Positions 1 through 11,000 of a stretch of 64,000 bases of DNA are shown here, piece after piece. The notes beneath the pieces were generated by a model. The model made no database searches, had not been told where the DNA came from, and saw nothing but the letters and a program-made list of their open reading frames with translations. How positions within the stretch are numbered: position 1 is the stretch's first letter; each line of letters starts with the position of its first letter. Made by a program: the position numbers and the translations under genes. Location of the stretch: NCBI GenBank assembly GCA_005798335.1, contig SYJV01000148.1:1-64000 (forward strand), given 5' to 3'. This DNA is from Planctomycetaceae bacterium (GTDB lineage Bacteria; Planctomycetota; Planctomycetia; Pirellulales; Pirellulaceae).

Positions 1-262
1 AAATGGTTCGCGGCGCCGGGGTCAGTTTGGGTTCGACCGGCAACGTTCAAGTCATCATTGCCATGGAAGATAAATCGCAACAACCCCATGCCTTGGTTCG
101 GGTCCAACTCGAACGCGACGACAAATCGATTTCTGTCGCCAAAGCTAGAGAACCAACTGCGACCTGGATGGTGCGCTCCGTGGGCGATTGAGCCATGTCC
201 GCGAACGGTGTTACGGATTGGTTCAACCGTACCAAGAATGCGCCTTGTAAAGAATAGCCGAG

Positions 263-335
263 AATAAGTGTCAGGTACTTTTTGTGCGGAGCATCCGAAG
301 GACGAGTTCTTCGCAGGAGATACCTGACACTTATT
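263..335. repeat. Inverted repeat (AATAAGTGTCAGGTA ... TACCTGACACTTATT)
   Basis: 15-nt perfect arms 263-277 and 321-335 around a 43-nt spacer, directly upstream of folK. Confidence 0.8.
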
Positions 336-358
336 TCTTGAGCGCTACTAAGTGAAGG

Positions 359-1375
359 GTGTCAAGAATCGCACAACAGGATTGCTTGATCAGCTTCGGC
401 GCGAATCTCGGAAATCCAGCAGACACGATTCGTCAAGCTGCTAAACTTCTGCAACAACAGCTTCAACTCGACGATACAAATTTCCGTTTGAGTCGTTTAT
501 TTGGTACGCCGCCAGTAGGCGGCCCGGTCGGTCAACCACCGTTCGTCAATGCAGTCGCGGCTCTGCGGACGACAGCCAATCCATGGTCGGTTTGGCAGCA
601 CATCCGAGAAATCGAATTAACTCTAGGACGTCGGCGTAACCAGCGCTGGGAGGCCCGAGCAATCGATCTCGATATTCTCTTATTCGACCACGCACGCATC
701 TGGTCGCCGCAACTAAAAATTCCGCATCCACGCATGGCCATGAGGAGATTTATCCTAGTGCCCGCCTTGGATGTGGCTGAGAGATGGATTGACCCTGTTT
801 CGCAACTTTCGATTACCGATCTAGCCTCGCGTTTGCAAGCTCGGCCAGCCAGTGTTTTGGTGGTTGGCCAACGGTCCGCGGGAATTGAGCGACTAGCACT
901 CGATGCCGCTCGCAAAGCGATGGCAGAGTGGGTCGATCCGCTGATAAGTACGGAACAATCGGTACGGGGAGCACCGGAACCACTAGAGACTGATGCTCCG
1001 GTGATCGAAGTCTTTCAACTGAAACGCGGCGTGGACAGACAGCCAGGATTGTCGCATGGTCGATGGATTGGTTTCTTGCCCAGCGAAATGCTGAACGAGT
1101 CACGCTTGCTTTTGACGGAACAACGTCCCAAGCTGACAATGGTGATTGCACCTCCAATGGCTCAAGAGGGAGCTGCCTGGGAAGATCTCTATCGATCGAT
1201 GGCCGAAAGGATGGAGCTGAGCGACCCACCGCGCAGCGATGGCGCTTGTGCGAAATGGCCAATCGACGGGCCTCGGTACTTGTTGGCTGGCGATGATCTC
1301 CAGTGGGCCGAGCATGAGATCGTGTCGGCGCTGGAAGCGATGGATTGTCCGATCGAACCTATTGTGGAGGTGTAG
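359..1375 (+). CDS. folK: 2-amino-4-hydroxy-6-hydroxymethyldihydropteridine diphosphokinase (HPPK) with C-terminal extension
   Basis: ISFGANLGNP...FRLSRLFGTPPVGGP..QPPFVNAVAAL...RWEARAIDLDILLFD..IPHPRMAMRRFILVPALDV; GTG start. Confidence 0.92.
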   Translation: MSRIAQQDCLISFGANLGNPADTIRQAAKLLQQQLQLDDTNFRLSRLFGTPPVGGPVGQPPFVNAVAALRTTANPWSVWQHIREIELTLGRRRNQRWEARAIDLDILLFDHARIWSPQLKIPHPRMAMRRFILVPALDVAERWIDPVSQLSITDLASRLQARPASVLVVGQRSAGIERLALDAARKAMAEWVDPLISTEQSVRGAPEPLETDAPVIEVFQLKRGVDRQPGLSHGRWIGFLPSEMLNESRLLLTEQRPKLTMVIAPPMAQEGAAWEDLYRSMAERMELSDPPRSDGACAKWPIDGPRYLLAGDDLQWAEHEIVSALEAMDCPIEPIVEV

Positions 1376-1376
1376 T

Positions 1377-2246
1377 TTGAAAGTTGTTGAGAGCCCGTTG
1401 GAAGCTTACGCTCACATTGATCAATGGCGCCGCCAAGGTCTGCGCATTGGACTTGTTCTTACGATGGGTGCATTGCATGAAGGGCATGTTAGCCTAGTGC
1501 GACGCTCGAAAGACGAAAACGATATCACGGTGGCCAGCGTCTTTGTCAATCCGACGCAATTTGGCCCGCACGAGGACTTCTCACGATATCCTCGCATGCT
1601 TAGCGAGGATACGCTCAAGCTGCGCAATGCCCACGCGGATATGGTGTTCATGCCCAGCGCGGAGCAAATGTATCCCTCGGGATTTTCCACGTTTGTCGAA
1701 CCTCCGTCTGTCGCGAAGGGACTCGAAGGCGCCTGCCGTCCCGACCACTATCGAGGCGTGGTGACGGTAGTGTTGAAATTACTCTCGATCCTGCCCAGCC
1801 GCATCGCCTATTTCGGCCAAAAGGACTATCAACAATATTTAGTGATTCGCAATATGGCCGAAGATCTCAATTTGCACGTGCGAGTTCAGTGTTGTGAAAC
1901 CGTGCGCGAATCCGACGGACTAGCGATGAGCAGTCGCAATCGATATCTGAAACCTGCCCAGCGGCATCAGGCGCTCGGTTTGTGGCGTGCACTCGTCACG
2001 GCCAAGGAGATGTTGGCACACGGTGATATCGATGTATCTCGGCTTGAATCCGCTATGAGAAATCAGTTGTACAAAGACGGTGTGGATCGTATCGACTACG
2101 CGCGAGTAGTCGATCGAGAATCACTAGAGCCCATGATCAACGTCGACCGGCCATCGGTCGCGCTGATCGCTGCCTACGTTGGCTCGACTCGCCTGATCGA
2201 TAACATTTTTCTGCAAGCAGACGTCGCGGCTGTTAAAACGTCGTAG
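1377..2246 (+). CDS. panC: Pantoate--beta-alanine ligase
   Basis: TMGALHEGHVSLVRRS, VFVNPTQFGPHEDFSRYPR, FGQKDYQQ, SDGLAMSSRNRYL; in-frame TTG start at 1377 two bases after the folK stop, in preference to ORF start 1239. Confidence 0.93.
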   Translation: MKVVESPLEAYAHIDQWRRQGLRIGLVLTMGALHEGHVSLVRRSKDENDITVASVFVNPTQFGPHEDFSRYPRMLSEDTLKLRNAHADMVFMPSAEQMYPSGFSTFVEPPSVAKGLEGACRPDHYRGVVTVVLKLLSILPSRIAYFGQKDYQQYLVIRNMAEDLNLHVRVQCCETVRESDGLAMSSRNRYLKPAQRHQALGLWRALVTAKEMLAHGDIDVSRLESAMRNQLYKDGVDRIDYARVVDRESLEPMINVDRPSVALIAAYVGSTRLIDNIFLQADVAAVKTS

Positions 2247-2285
2247 CTGAAACCAGTTTTTTCTAGACCGATTGAGAGCAGGGCT

Positions 2286-3959
2286 ATGCTTACTGCTACC
2301 GACGTTCCTTGGGTCCACGGTTTAACCATTGGCCAGGTTTTAGCAGAGACGGCTCGAAAATTCCCGGATGAGGACGCGTGTGTTTTTCCGAAACTCGCAT
2401 ATCGCTTGTCCTGGAGCCAACTTGATTCACAAGTCAGCGTGGTGGCCCGAGGACTGTTGGCGATGGGCGTACGGCCAGGAGAGCACGTAGCGATTTGGGC
2501 GACCAACGTGCCCGAGTGGGTGCTACTGCAATTCGCCACCGCCAAGATCGGCGCGGTGCTGGTGACAATCAATCCCGCTTATCGGGCTTACGAATTGCGT
2601 TTTGTGTTGAGCCAATGCGATGCAGTGGCCTTGTTCCTGGTCGATCGATTCAAGTCGTCTGATTATTTTTCCATGCTCGGCGAAGTTTGTCCTGAGTTGG
2701 CCGAGTGTACTCCAGGCAACTTGCGATCCGAGGCATTTCCCCGTTTGCGACATGTGGTAGCAATTCAAGGTCAGGCGCCAGCAGGTGCGCTCAGTTGGTC
2801 GCAAATGCTGGAAGCTGGAACAGCCATGTCCTGTGAGCGAATTACAACCATTGAACGAACGCTCATGCCGCTAGACCCAATCAATATTCAGTACACTTCC
2901 GGCACGACCGGCTTTCCCAAAGCAGCGATGCTCAGCCATCAAAACCTGTTGCTGAACGCTTACTATGTCGGTGCTTGCCAGTTGCTCAGCCAACGGGATC
3001 GCGTTTGTATTCCCGTCCCGTTCTATCATTGCTTTGGCTGTGTACTGGGAACATTGTGTTGCGCGGTTTACGGTGCAACTATGATTATTCCCGGTGAGTA
3101 CTTTAATGCCGCAGATACTTTGGCGGCAATCGAAAGTGAACGCGCCACCGCAGTGTACGGAGTTCCTACGATGTTCATCGCGGAACTAGAAGATCCAACT
3201 TTTTCGAATCGCGACTTGCGGTCTTTGCGCACTGGAATCATGGCCGGTTCCCCTTGCCCCATCGAGATCATGCGGCAAGTCATCGAGCGCATGGGTGCGC
3301 ACCAAATAACGATCGCGTATGGACAAACGGAAGCCTCGCCGGTTGTGACTCAGACTCGCATCGAAGATTCACTGGAACTGCGAGTCGAAACTGTTGGTAG
3401 TCCGATTCCCGGTGTCGAAGCCAAAATCGTTGATCCGCTGACCCGAGAGACTCTGGAGGATAACCAACAAGGTGAATTCTGTTCGCGCGGCCATGTCGTT
3501 ATGTTGGGTTACTACAAAAGTCCAGAGGCGACTGCCGAGGCTATCGATGCGGACGGCTGGTTGCACAGCGGTGACTTGGCAGTCCGTTTGCCCAGCGGCC
3601 ACTTCAAGATCACTGGACGGCTCAAAGACATGGTTATTCGTGGTGGCGAGAACATTTTTCCTCGCGAGATTGAAGAGTTTCTGTACACGCATCCCGCAGT
3701 CCAACAATCGGCGGTTGTGGGCATCCCAGACGCAAAATACGGCGAGGAGCTATGCGCGTGGATTCAACTGAAATCCGGTGCTTCGACAACCGCAGAAGAA
3801 CTGCGCGAATTCTGTCGAGAAAATCTGGCCCACTTCAAAGTTCCTCGGTACGTACGGTTGGTCGACGAGTTTCCTCAAACCGTCACCGGGAAAATCCAAA
3901 AGTTCCGCATCCGAGAAATCATGCGACAAGAATTGGGGAACTCGGATCAGCATCGCTAG
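2286..3959 (+). CDS. AMP-binding acyl-CoA synthetase (fatty-acyl-CoA ligase-like)
   Basis: YTSGTTGFPKAAMLSH, AYGQTEASPV, GWLHSGDLAV, GRLKDMVIRGGENIFPREIE, TVTGKIQKFRIRE. Confidence 0.93.
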   Translation: MLTATDVPWVHGLTIGQVLAETARKFPDEDACVFPKLAYRLSWSQLDSQVSVVARGLLAMGVRPGEHVAIWATNVPEWVLLQFATAKIGAVLVTINPAYRAYELRFVLSQCDAVALFLVDRFKSSDYFSMLGEVCPELAECTPGNLRSEAFPRLRHVVAIQGQAPAGALSWSQMLEAGTAMSCERITTIERTLMPLDPINIQYTSGTTGFPKAAMLSHQNLLLNAYYVGACQLLSQRDRVCIPVPFYHCFGCVLGTLCCAVYGATMIIPGEYFNAADTLAAIESERATAVYGVPTMFIAELEDPTFSNRDLRSLRTGIMAGSPCPIEIMRQVIERMGAHQITIAYGQTEASPVVTQTRIEDSLELRVETVGSPIPGVEAKIVDPLTRETLEDNQQGEFCSRGHVVMLGYYKSPEATAEAIDADGWLHSGDLAVRLPSGHFKITGRLKDMVIRGGENIFPREIEEFLYTHPAVQQSAVVGIPDAKYGEELCAWIQLKSGASTTAEELREFCRENLAHFKVPRYVRLVDEFPQTVTGKIQKFRIREIMRQELGNSDQHR

Positions 3960-4204
3960 CCGGTCAGCGCGCGAATCCCACCGGCTTGCCCGGTGGATCG
4001 TTAGGCTTCAAGCTACCCCGACATCGCACGTCCCAATGATAGACCGGTCACTCTTGGTCGCAGGCGCGGCTATCAAGCAAAACAAAGAACGCGTTGCAAC
4101 ATCGTCATCGATCTTGCAACGCGTCATTTGTGTACGTGTCCATTTAGTGACACTCAAGGAAGTGCGCGGTGGTGAACCGTGGCCGGGTTTTTCCACCTAC
4201 CATG

Positions 4205-4534
4205 CTAGAACACGTCAAGAATGAAATGGTGGCCGGAGTGGTAGCGTCGATTGCTGGGATATTCGTTATGCCACTGCCGGTTATAAACCGGAATCTGCAT
4301 TTCTGCGGGATAACGATGGTAAAGGCTGTCGCTGCTGCGATAGTACTCGTTGCCCTTGAAGTTCTGTGGGTAGAAAACGTATGGGTAGTGATAGAATCGC
4401 TGAACATCGCGATTGCTGCTCGCTCCACCCCAAACGCGTCCGTAGGCTCGTGGGTCTGCCGCGTCGGACGAATTGATGCATGATCCAAGCAAGCTGGCGA
4501 TGGCCAAAAGGCTGAGAATTGTCTTGCGCAACAT
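4205..4534 (-). CDS. Small secreted Tyr/His/Arg-rich protein
   Basis: 109-aa ORF with hydrophobic signal (MLRKTILSLLAIASLLGSC) and Y/H/R-rich mature part. Confidence 0.6.
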   Translation of the reverse strand: MLRKTILSLLAIASLLGSCINSSDAADPRAYGRVWGGASSNRDVQRFYHYPYVFYPQNFKGNEYYRSSDSLYHRYPAEMQIPVYNRQWHNEYPSNRRYHSGHHFILDVF

Positions 4535-4840
4535 GATCTTGAACTATTCCCCTGGGAAATTTCTTCGAATTACCGGCTGCGGATAGCCGATACTCAGTTT
4601 TTTCGGTGAAGTCCAACCCGAGCGAGCCCTGTTAGGCTGCTTGCGCTCGCCGTGTTACTCTAAAAATCGGCCATCGCAAACGTGGAGTTGAAGGAATATT
4701 CCACACAAACCGCAAGACCATCTGTGGCCGGGTAGATCGGTACAGTGGGTAGACTTTGCCGACCAACATAAAAAGACACTGAATTGAAACAGCCGAGTGC
4801 GCAGATATTAAGCGGCCTTCCATTTTCATTCGGAGGCTGC

Positions 4841-5205
4841 GTCATGGGATTCGTCGCTTTTCGCTTATTAGAGAATCCATGTGAGTACAGGGTCCGCGAA
4901 CTGACCGGTCGATGTCAAGGTATCTCGATGGACCACCGCCTCAGTCAGCTACGGAGCTATGTGCGTGGATCGATGGGGTACTTTGGTTTGGCTTCTCAAT
5001 TGGAACTGTTTGACCGGCTTGATCAGTGGCTTCGTCGGCGCATTCGCATGTGCTATTGGAAACAATGGCGCAGACTGAAACGCCGCCGCGAGATGCTCAT
5101 TCAGTTGGGCGTACCACGACGTCAAGCCATTCGCCATGCGCGTAGTCGCAAAGGCCCTTGGCATATGGCCAAGACCATCACCAAAAAATGCATTACTCGG
5201 AACTG
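4841..5205 (+). pseudogene. Group II intron-encoded reverse transcriptase/maturase, C-terminal fragment
   Basis: RELTGRCQGISMDHRLSQLRSYVRGSMGYFGLA..FDRLDQWLRRRIRMCYWKQWRRLKRRREMLIQLGVPRRQAIRHARSRKGPWHMAKT matches the maturase C-terminal region; no RT palm domain upstream. Confidence 0.85.
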
Positions 5206-5267
5206 CGGAGGAGCGTTTTCTTTTCGTACTGTGCGGGGATAGAAATGACTGGGTCAAACACCTGTGC

Positions 5268-5449
5268 ATCGTGCCGCAACCGAGGTCCAGCAATCGCATA
5301 CCTGGTCGCAGGTCGAGTTCCTCACACAACCACTCGGTAAGCCACAGGGCGTTGGAGGCACTGCCCATGCTCGCCGCCACCCAGTCCGGATGATAACGCG
5401 AACTTCGGAGAAATCGGTCGGACGCTAATTGTTCACGGGCATCCATCAT
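5268..5449 (-). pseudogene. SAM-dependent methyltransferase, N-terminal fragment
   Basis: MDAREQLASDRFLRSSRYHPDWVAASMGSASNALWLTEWLCEELDLRPGMRLLDLGCG (motif I), then loss of family-like sequence next to the intron fragment. Confidence 0.7.
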
Positions 5450-5583
5450 GACAATCCTTTTATCGAAACGAATCGTATTGCAAACTACCCGGTTGTATTC
5501 AACTGATAGTTTGCTCGTGTTGAACTGAGTTGCCGGCGCGTCGTTAGGTGCTCATAGGGTCTCGAGTGGAACAACATGCAACC

Positions 5584-7734
5584 TCAACGATTTCCCGATC
5601 CCGTCAAATTGTCCAGGTATCGTACGAACCATTCGACGTTGCGTTTCATGCAATCGAGCATCAACCTAGGTTCCTCAATTCCGTGAGGAGTTCGTGGGTA
5701 GATGACCATCTTGGTCGTGCACCCTTGTCGTTTGAGAGCATTGTAAAGCTCTTGTCCTTGTGGCAAGGGGACTCGCAAATCGCGCTCGCCATGTTGGATC
5801 AATGTAGGCGTCGTGACTCCTTTGACGTGAAACACTGCGGAATGCGCGCGGTAGGCTTCCCACCCGTCCCAAAACTCACCCGCGAAGTAGTCGGGCAAGA
5901 AACTCGGGATGTCAGCAGTTCCAGTAAAGCTGACTAAGTTCGTAACTCCTGCGCCGACACTGGCCGCTCGAAAACGCTTCGTTTGCGTGATCGTCCAGCT
6001 CGTCATGAACCCGCCATAGCTCCATCCCATAACACCTAATCGATTGGGGTCGGCTATTCCCTGAGCGATCACGTGATCCACTCCGCGCATGATATCGCGA
6101 TAGTCGCCACCGCCCCAGTCGCCATAATTTGCGTAGCGAAACTTCCTGCCATAGCCACTGCTTCCTCTCGGGTTAGGGCGAAGCACCGCGTAACCGTGGG
6201 CAGCAAAGGTCGCGATGGGATATGGATTCGCTGTTCCATCAAAGCTGCGCGAAAACACTCCCATCGGTCCTCCGTGAATGACCAGCAGCAATGGATAACG
6301 AGTGCCAGGACTGTGATTGACCGGCAAGGTTAATAATCCTTCGATTTCGAATCCTTCGGTCGATTTCCAAGTAATGACCTCGGTGTGTCCCAACTTTTCC
6401 AGCGGCAATTTCTCGGGTTGAATATGGCTGACTCGAACCGGTTGGAAGCCATCGATCTGGCTGCAGTAAGCCTCCGGCGGCTGAGCGAAATTCTCCCAAC
6501 CAAATCCGATGTGGGTGCGTCGCGAGTTCAGGAACACGCCGCTGATCGACATACCGTCTTCGCGGCTGAGCGTTTCAACCGCACCAAGACGCGTCATCGC
6601 CTGCAATCGCAAACTTGTTCCTTGCATCTCGGTAAAGTAGATCTTGGTACCGTCTGCTGACCAACCCACGATTTCCGAATACCGGCCGAATCCGTCGCTA
6701 GTCTCGGGCAACAAGTGGACGCTTCCGCCCGACGTGGCGATTATGGCAAGCCGCCGCGCGCCAGCCCAAGTTGCAGGAACGTCGCTAAGCGTAAATACGA
6801 TCGATGATCCATCTGGAGAATAGAAGGGCGTACCTTCGGCAGCGGGCGTGTTCGCGAGATCGGTAATCGCACTGCTGGCACAATCGACGATCGACAGATG
6901 ACTACTGGCCCAGTCGTCGGGTTGTGGCGACTGGCAATGAGCGAAAACGATCTTGCCGCTGTCCGGCGACCAATCCAACGCAGCTCGACCCGCGCGTGCC
7001 GCGTCGCTGGCGATGCTTCGATCTTTGGGGCTAATCGCTAACAAATCGCGTTGAAGCGATGGCGACTCATCGACGCTCACCACATACAGCCGACTGTGTT
7101 TTACGTTCTCGTCAACGACGATTGCGTCGTTCTTGGTTCGCACTCGCTCTTGTTCGTCCGGTGTCTCACTATCGAGGGCAGTTAACGCAATTGAGCGACT
7201 GTTGGGAGACCATTTGAATCCACTCACATCGCCTTTCATTGCAGTTAATCGAATCGCTTCGCCGCCGTCGACTCGCATCAACCACAAGTTCTTCTTCGAA
7301 GCGACTCCTTCTTCGTCATCCCGATTGGAAACAAAGCACAACCATTTTCCATCCGGTGACCACTGAGGATCATCAGACGATTTTTGTCCGCGTGTAAGTT
7401 GCCGTTGGTCGGAGCCATCGGCGTTGGCGACAAATATTTGTGTGCGGAATTCGCTTTGGTCGCCATCCATGATGGCTTCGCGCACTGCGAACGCGACGCG
7501 ACGGCCATCGGGCGATACTTGCACGCTGCCAATGCGCTTGATCGTCATCATGGTTTCAGGCGACCATTGCCGCGGTTGGTCGGACTGTCCATATACAGTA
7601 CTCGCTGTCGACATTGTCACCAGGACTCCTGTTAGAGCAAAGGTGGCAAAAGCACACCGGCGATTGAAAACCTTGGTCGGATAGTGGACTGAATACATAT
7701 CTATTCGCCTTTCGCGAAACCGCAAACTTCTCAC
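5584..7734 (-). CDS. S9 family (prolyl oligopeptidase / acylaminoacyl-peptidase-like) serine peptidase
   Basis: WD40/TolB-like repeats (QWSPDGKWLCFVSNRD), GWSYGGFMTSW nucleophile elbow, HGERDLRVPLPQGQELYNALK, PRTPHGI. Confidence 0.92.
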   Translation of the reverse strand: MRSLRFRERRIDMYSVHYPTKVFNRRCAFATFALTGVLVTMSTASTVYGQSDQPRQWSPETMMTIKRIGSVQVSPDGRRVAFAVREAIMDGDQSEFRTQIFVANADGSDQRQLTRGQKSSDDPQWSPDGKWLCFVSNRDDEEGVASKKNLWLMRVDGGEAIRLTAMKGDVSGFKWSPNSRSIALTALDSETPDEQERVRTKNDAIVVDENVKHSRLYVVSVDESPSLQRDLLAISPKDRSIASDAARAGRAALDWSPDSGKIVFAHCQSPQPDDWASSHLSIVDCASSAITDLANTPAAEGTPFYSPDGSSIVFTLSDVPATWAGARRLAIIATSGGSVHLLPETSDGFGRYSEIVGWSADGTKIYFTEMQGTSLRLQAMTRLGAVETLSREDGMSISGVFLNSRRTHIGFGWENFAQPPEAYCSQIDGFQPVRVSHIQPEKLPLEKLGHTEVITWKSTEGFEIEGLLTLPVNHSPGTRYPLLLVIHGGPMGVFSRSFDGTANPYPIATFAAHGYAVLRPNPRGSSGYGRKFRYANYGDWGGGDYRDIMRGVDHVIAQGIADPNRLGVMGWSYGGFMTSWTITQTKRFRAASVGAGVTNLVSFTGTADIPSFLPDYFAGEFWDGWEAYRAHSAVFHVKGVTTPTLIQHGERDLRVPLPQGQELYNALKRQGCTTKMVIYPRTPHGIEEPRLMLDCMKRNVEWFVRYLDNLTGSGNR

Positions 7735-8054
7735 TCTTTCGCTAGCACTGCGATCCCAACGCTAGCACGAACATCGATTGGTAATGTATCAAATCTCAGC
7801 GCTCGCAGATTGGTAAGGTGCGCCGAAAATTGGGAAAGCACCGAAGGCAACGAATGTTCGCCCCCACTTAGTGCCGACAATCCATTCAGCGGAGACTAGT
7901 TGAATGTTTTCTGCGTCGAAGTTATCTGCCTGGGCAGGTTGACAGAAGGTGGCAGCAACTGAACTCAGCGTCTATCCGGAGCAAGCCTGCTTGCTAGCGT
8001 TCTGAGAATCCTATTCACGATTGCTAGCTCGGAAACCCTACACGGAGGTAGGAA

Positions 8055-11000
8055 GTGCGACAACTGACCATTCTCGTCGTCGGACTGATGCTCATCTTTT
8101 GCTGGGCTACATTGATACGAACCCTGCGCAATCAATCGGTACGAAATGAACATTCTCAGGTGCCTGAAGTTGTTCGTGAACCGCAACGCATTGCTTCTCT
8201 GCCAGCCCGAGAATTGCGGGATGCGGTGACTAGCTCTAACTCCGGCGAATTCGCGTTCCATTACGACCACGATTCCCAAAGCGATATCAATCAAGTCGTT
8301 ACGGCCGGTGCATTCGAAATCGATTCAACAACCGCTATCATCGACGCCGCTGACGCAAAGGACCCATGGGTCTGGAAGAAGCCGATTTGGAACTCAGGTA
8401 TCTGGCTGAGATCCAATAAAATCAAGACTCAAATGACCGTAGGCAACGGGACGTACAAGACCACCGTGGCAATTCCAGGGGCACCAGTGGTTGTTGTCGA
8501 TTCAGTGACAGTCACCAGTGGCAGCATTGAGGTTGCAGTTGACAACTTACCGGCCGGAGAGTCTTGGGTTGATCTCAAATTGAACCAGAGTCCAAAGGAA
8601 TTCGCCGTTTCCGTTTCGAGGTCTCAAATACCGGATTCTTTCCATGTCCATGTTCCTAACCCGTCAAACGCTCCGGCGAAGTCGACTGTAAACAGATCGC
8701 GATTGGGTTTGACGTATCCCTGGACTCCCCATGCTTCATCGATCAATTTGTTTCGCAACGTCACAACCACTGTGGGATTTGAGGCAATTCCGGCGAATAC
8801 TAGAGATCGATTTCACGTACTTGCTGTCGAAAAACAGGGTGGAAAATTTGAAGTCATCAGTAGCCATGAGCCTCCGATGACCGAGTTGAGCAACGGTCAA
8901 GACTTGGCGCGGCGGTTTGACGTCCCGCTCGTTCAAGAAAGCGAAGGTCGCCTGCGAGAGAATATGTATGTGGCAATCATCTCGATACGGCAATTGTCAA
9001 CTGGTTCTGCCAATCACATCGTGGGAGATCCTACTACTTTCGCGTTCCCGACAGCTCCACCTCCTAGTTCCGGTTTGTCAATCAGCGAAGTGTATGGCGC
9101 AGCCGTTACTCCCGCGACTGCGCTGAGAACGACTCAGCGCAGTCAAGACAAATCTTTGAAATTGACGCACTCCGTAACCAGCGCGAAAACTGCCATCAAT
9201 TTGTTCAACAGCGAAAGCCCAATCGGCGATCCGATTGAGACTTCGGTGAGCCCCATCACCGTACCCAGGATCGAACTCAATGAAGGTGAAAATCGGCTCT
9301 TTGCCCAAATGTTTGCTGGAGATGAAAAAGTAGGAACCACCAGCGCAATCGTTCCCGTTGAAGTTCGTACTGACGGATTCGAGGTGACTCGCGTCGAACC
9401 GCTCGACCTGGGCGTTCGACTGGGCGCCACTCAGTTGTTGATCACTTTTTCACGAGCGTTAAAGGTTGATGACACAATAATTAGTAGGTGGAAAGCGAAT
9501 AATGGCGTGAACGCGCCTTTTCGAATCAGCTACTCTGCAAACGCGCGATTTGACGGCGATCTGACGACTGAGCAGCTCCCCAATATCGAAGCCGAAGATG
9601 GTGGCAAGGCGATTCGGCTGACGGTAGCTGGCCCGAAACCAGGTGGCTACCAACTGAGAATTACTGGCGAGGCGCTCACCGACTATTACGGCAACAAACT
9701 CACCGCGGGTGGCGGCATACCCGGCGGAATCTACGTCAAAGAATTGGGAGGCGCCGACGGCCGCCAAAGGGCTGACTTCACCGTCACGCCTGGAGTCAAT
9801 CGCAGTGACGCACCGTTGGTCGAATTTCCCGAGTTCGTCGAACCGCGCAATTCCAGCAAAGGTTTCAATCCCAGTGATAAAGTGGAAACGCGAGTCGCTC
9901 GACTCTACTTCTATCGCGACGCGCATCGCGTTGCACAAATTCTCAATCGCAAAGTGCAGTCCTATAATCGGCAGGATGTCACGCTCAGGCACCAACAAGC
10001 GGACAAAGCCCGTCAGGAGGCTGAATCGCTGACTACCAATCGACAGATCGCCGAGCGCGAAGCCGTCACAGCGGCTCAGCGCACGCGAGAACTGGAGAAT
10101 CAGCTTAGCGATACACAGCGATCATTGAATTCAACTTTACAGCAGATTCAACTGGCTGCTGCGCAACAAGTGGACCCAGGCACTACCGCGGCTCAACAAA
10201 AGACTGATACGCTCAATAAACTGCAAAGTGCCGCACAGAGTTTTGCTAATCAGGCCAGCCAACTGGAAACGCAAATTCGTTCCGCCCGCGAAACCGAAGT
10301 GGCATCGAACGAACGTTGGCAACAGGCCCAGCGCAAGGAAGAACTCGCTCGCGCTGATCAGTTTCGACTCGAGACTGCGGCGGCTCATGCCGACCCCGAT
10401 ACGTTTGTGCCGGGAAATCCTCGCAGTATCGATCCGGTGGCTCAAGCGAGCATCTCGGTAATCGGAGAGGGCCTGCTACATCTGCGCGGTCCGCTGAAAG
10501 GCGTGAATCAACTGCGATTGATGGTCGACCAGATAGATTCACCTCAAGGGCAAGTGCGTATCAACGTCCATTCGACGCAAATCAACGGCGACGAGGCGGA
10601 CAAGTTGGAGGTGGTTGCCAATCGAATTCAAACTTACATCGATCAAGCGAGATTTCTGACCGTGCAATCGGGCGAAATGCTGCGTAAAGCGGTAGTTCAC
10701 GTGGCCGCAGCCCGCGCGGAAGATGCGCGAGGTCTCTATCCAGGCGCTTCGCAAGCCGAACGCGATCAACTTTACTTGCATGCATTTTTTGGACGTGATT
10801 TTGTTGCCGAACTGCAGACGATCGATTCGGAATTTCTCCACACAGGCAACAAACTGCTGTCGTTGCATTCGATGGACGTTACCAGTTTGTCCAGCGCCTT
10901 AACCATGCTGGCACTGGCCAACAACGGCACTCGGCTGGCGATTTTACAAGAATTTCAACGTTTGCTGCAAAGCGATCTTTCCATTGCGGAACAAGAGTAC

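Noticed and set aside
4949-5449. 166-aa reverse ORF as an intact methyltransferase
   Set aside because: Only the first ~60 aa look like a methyltransferase; the rest is antisense to the maturase fragment.
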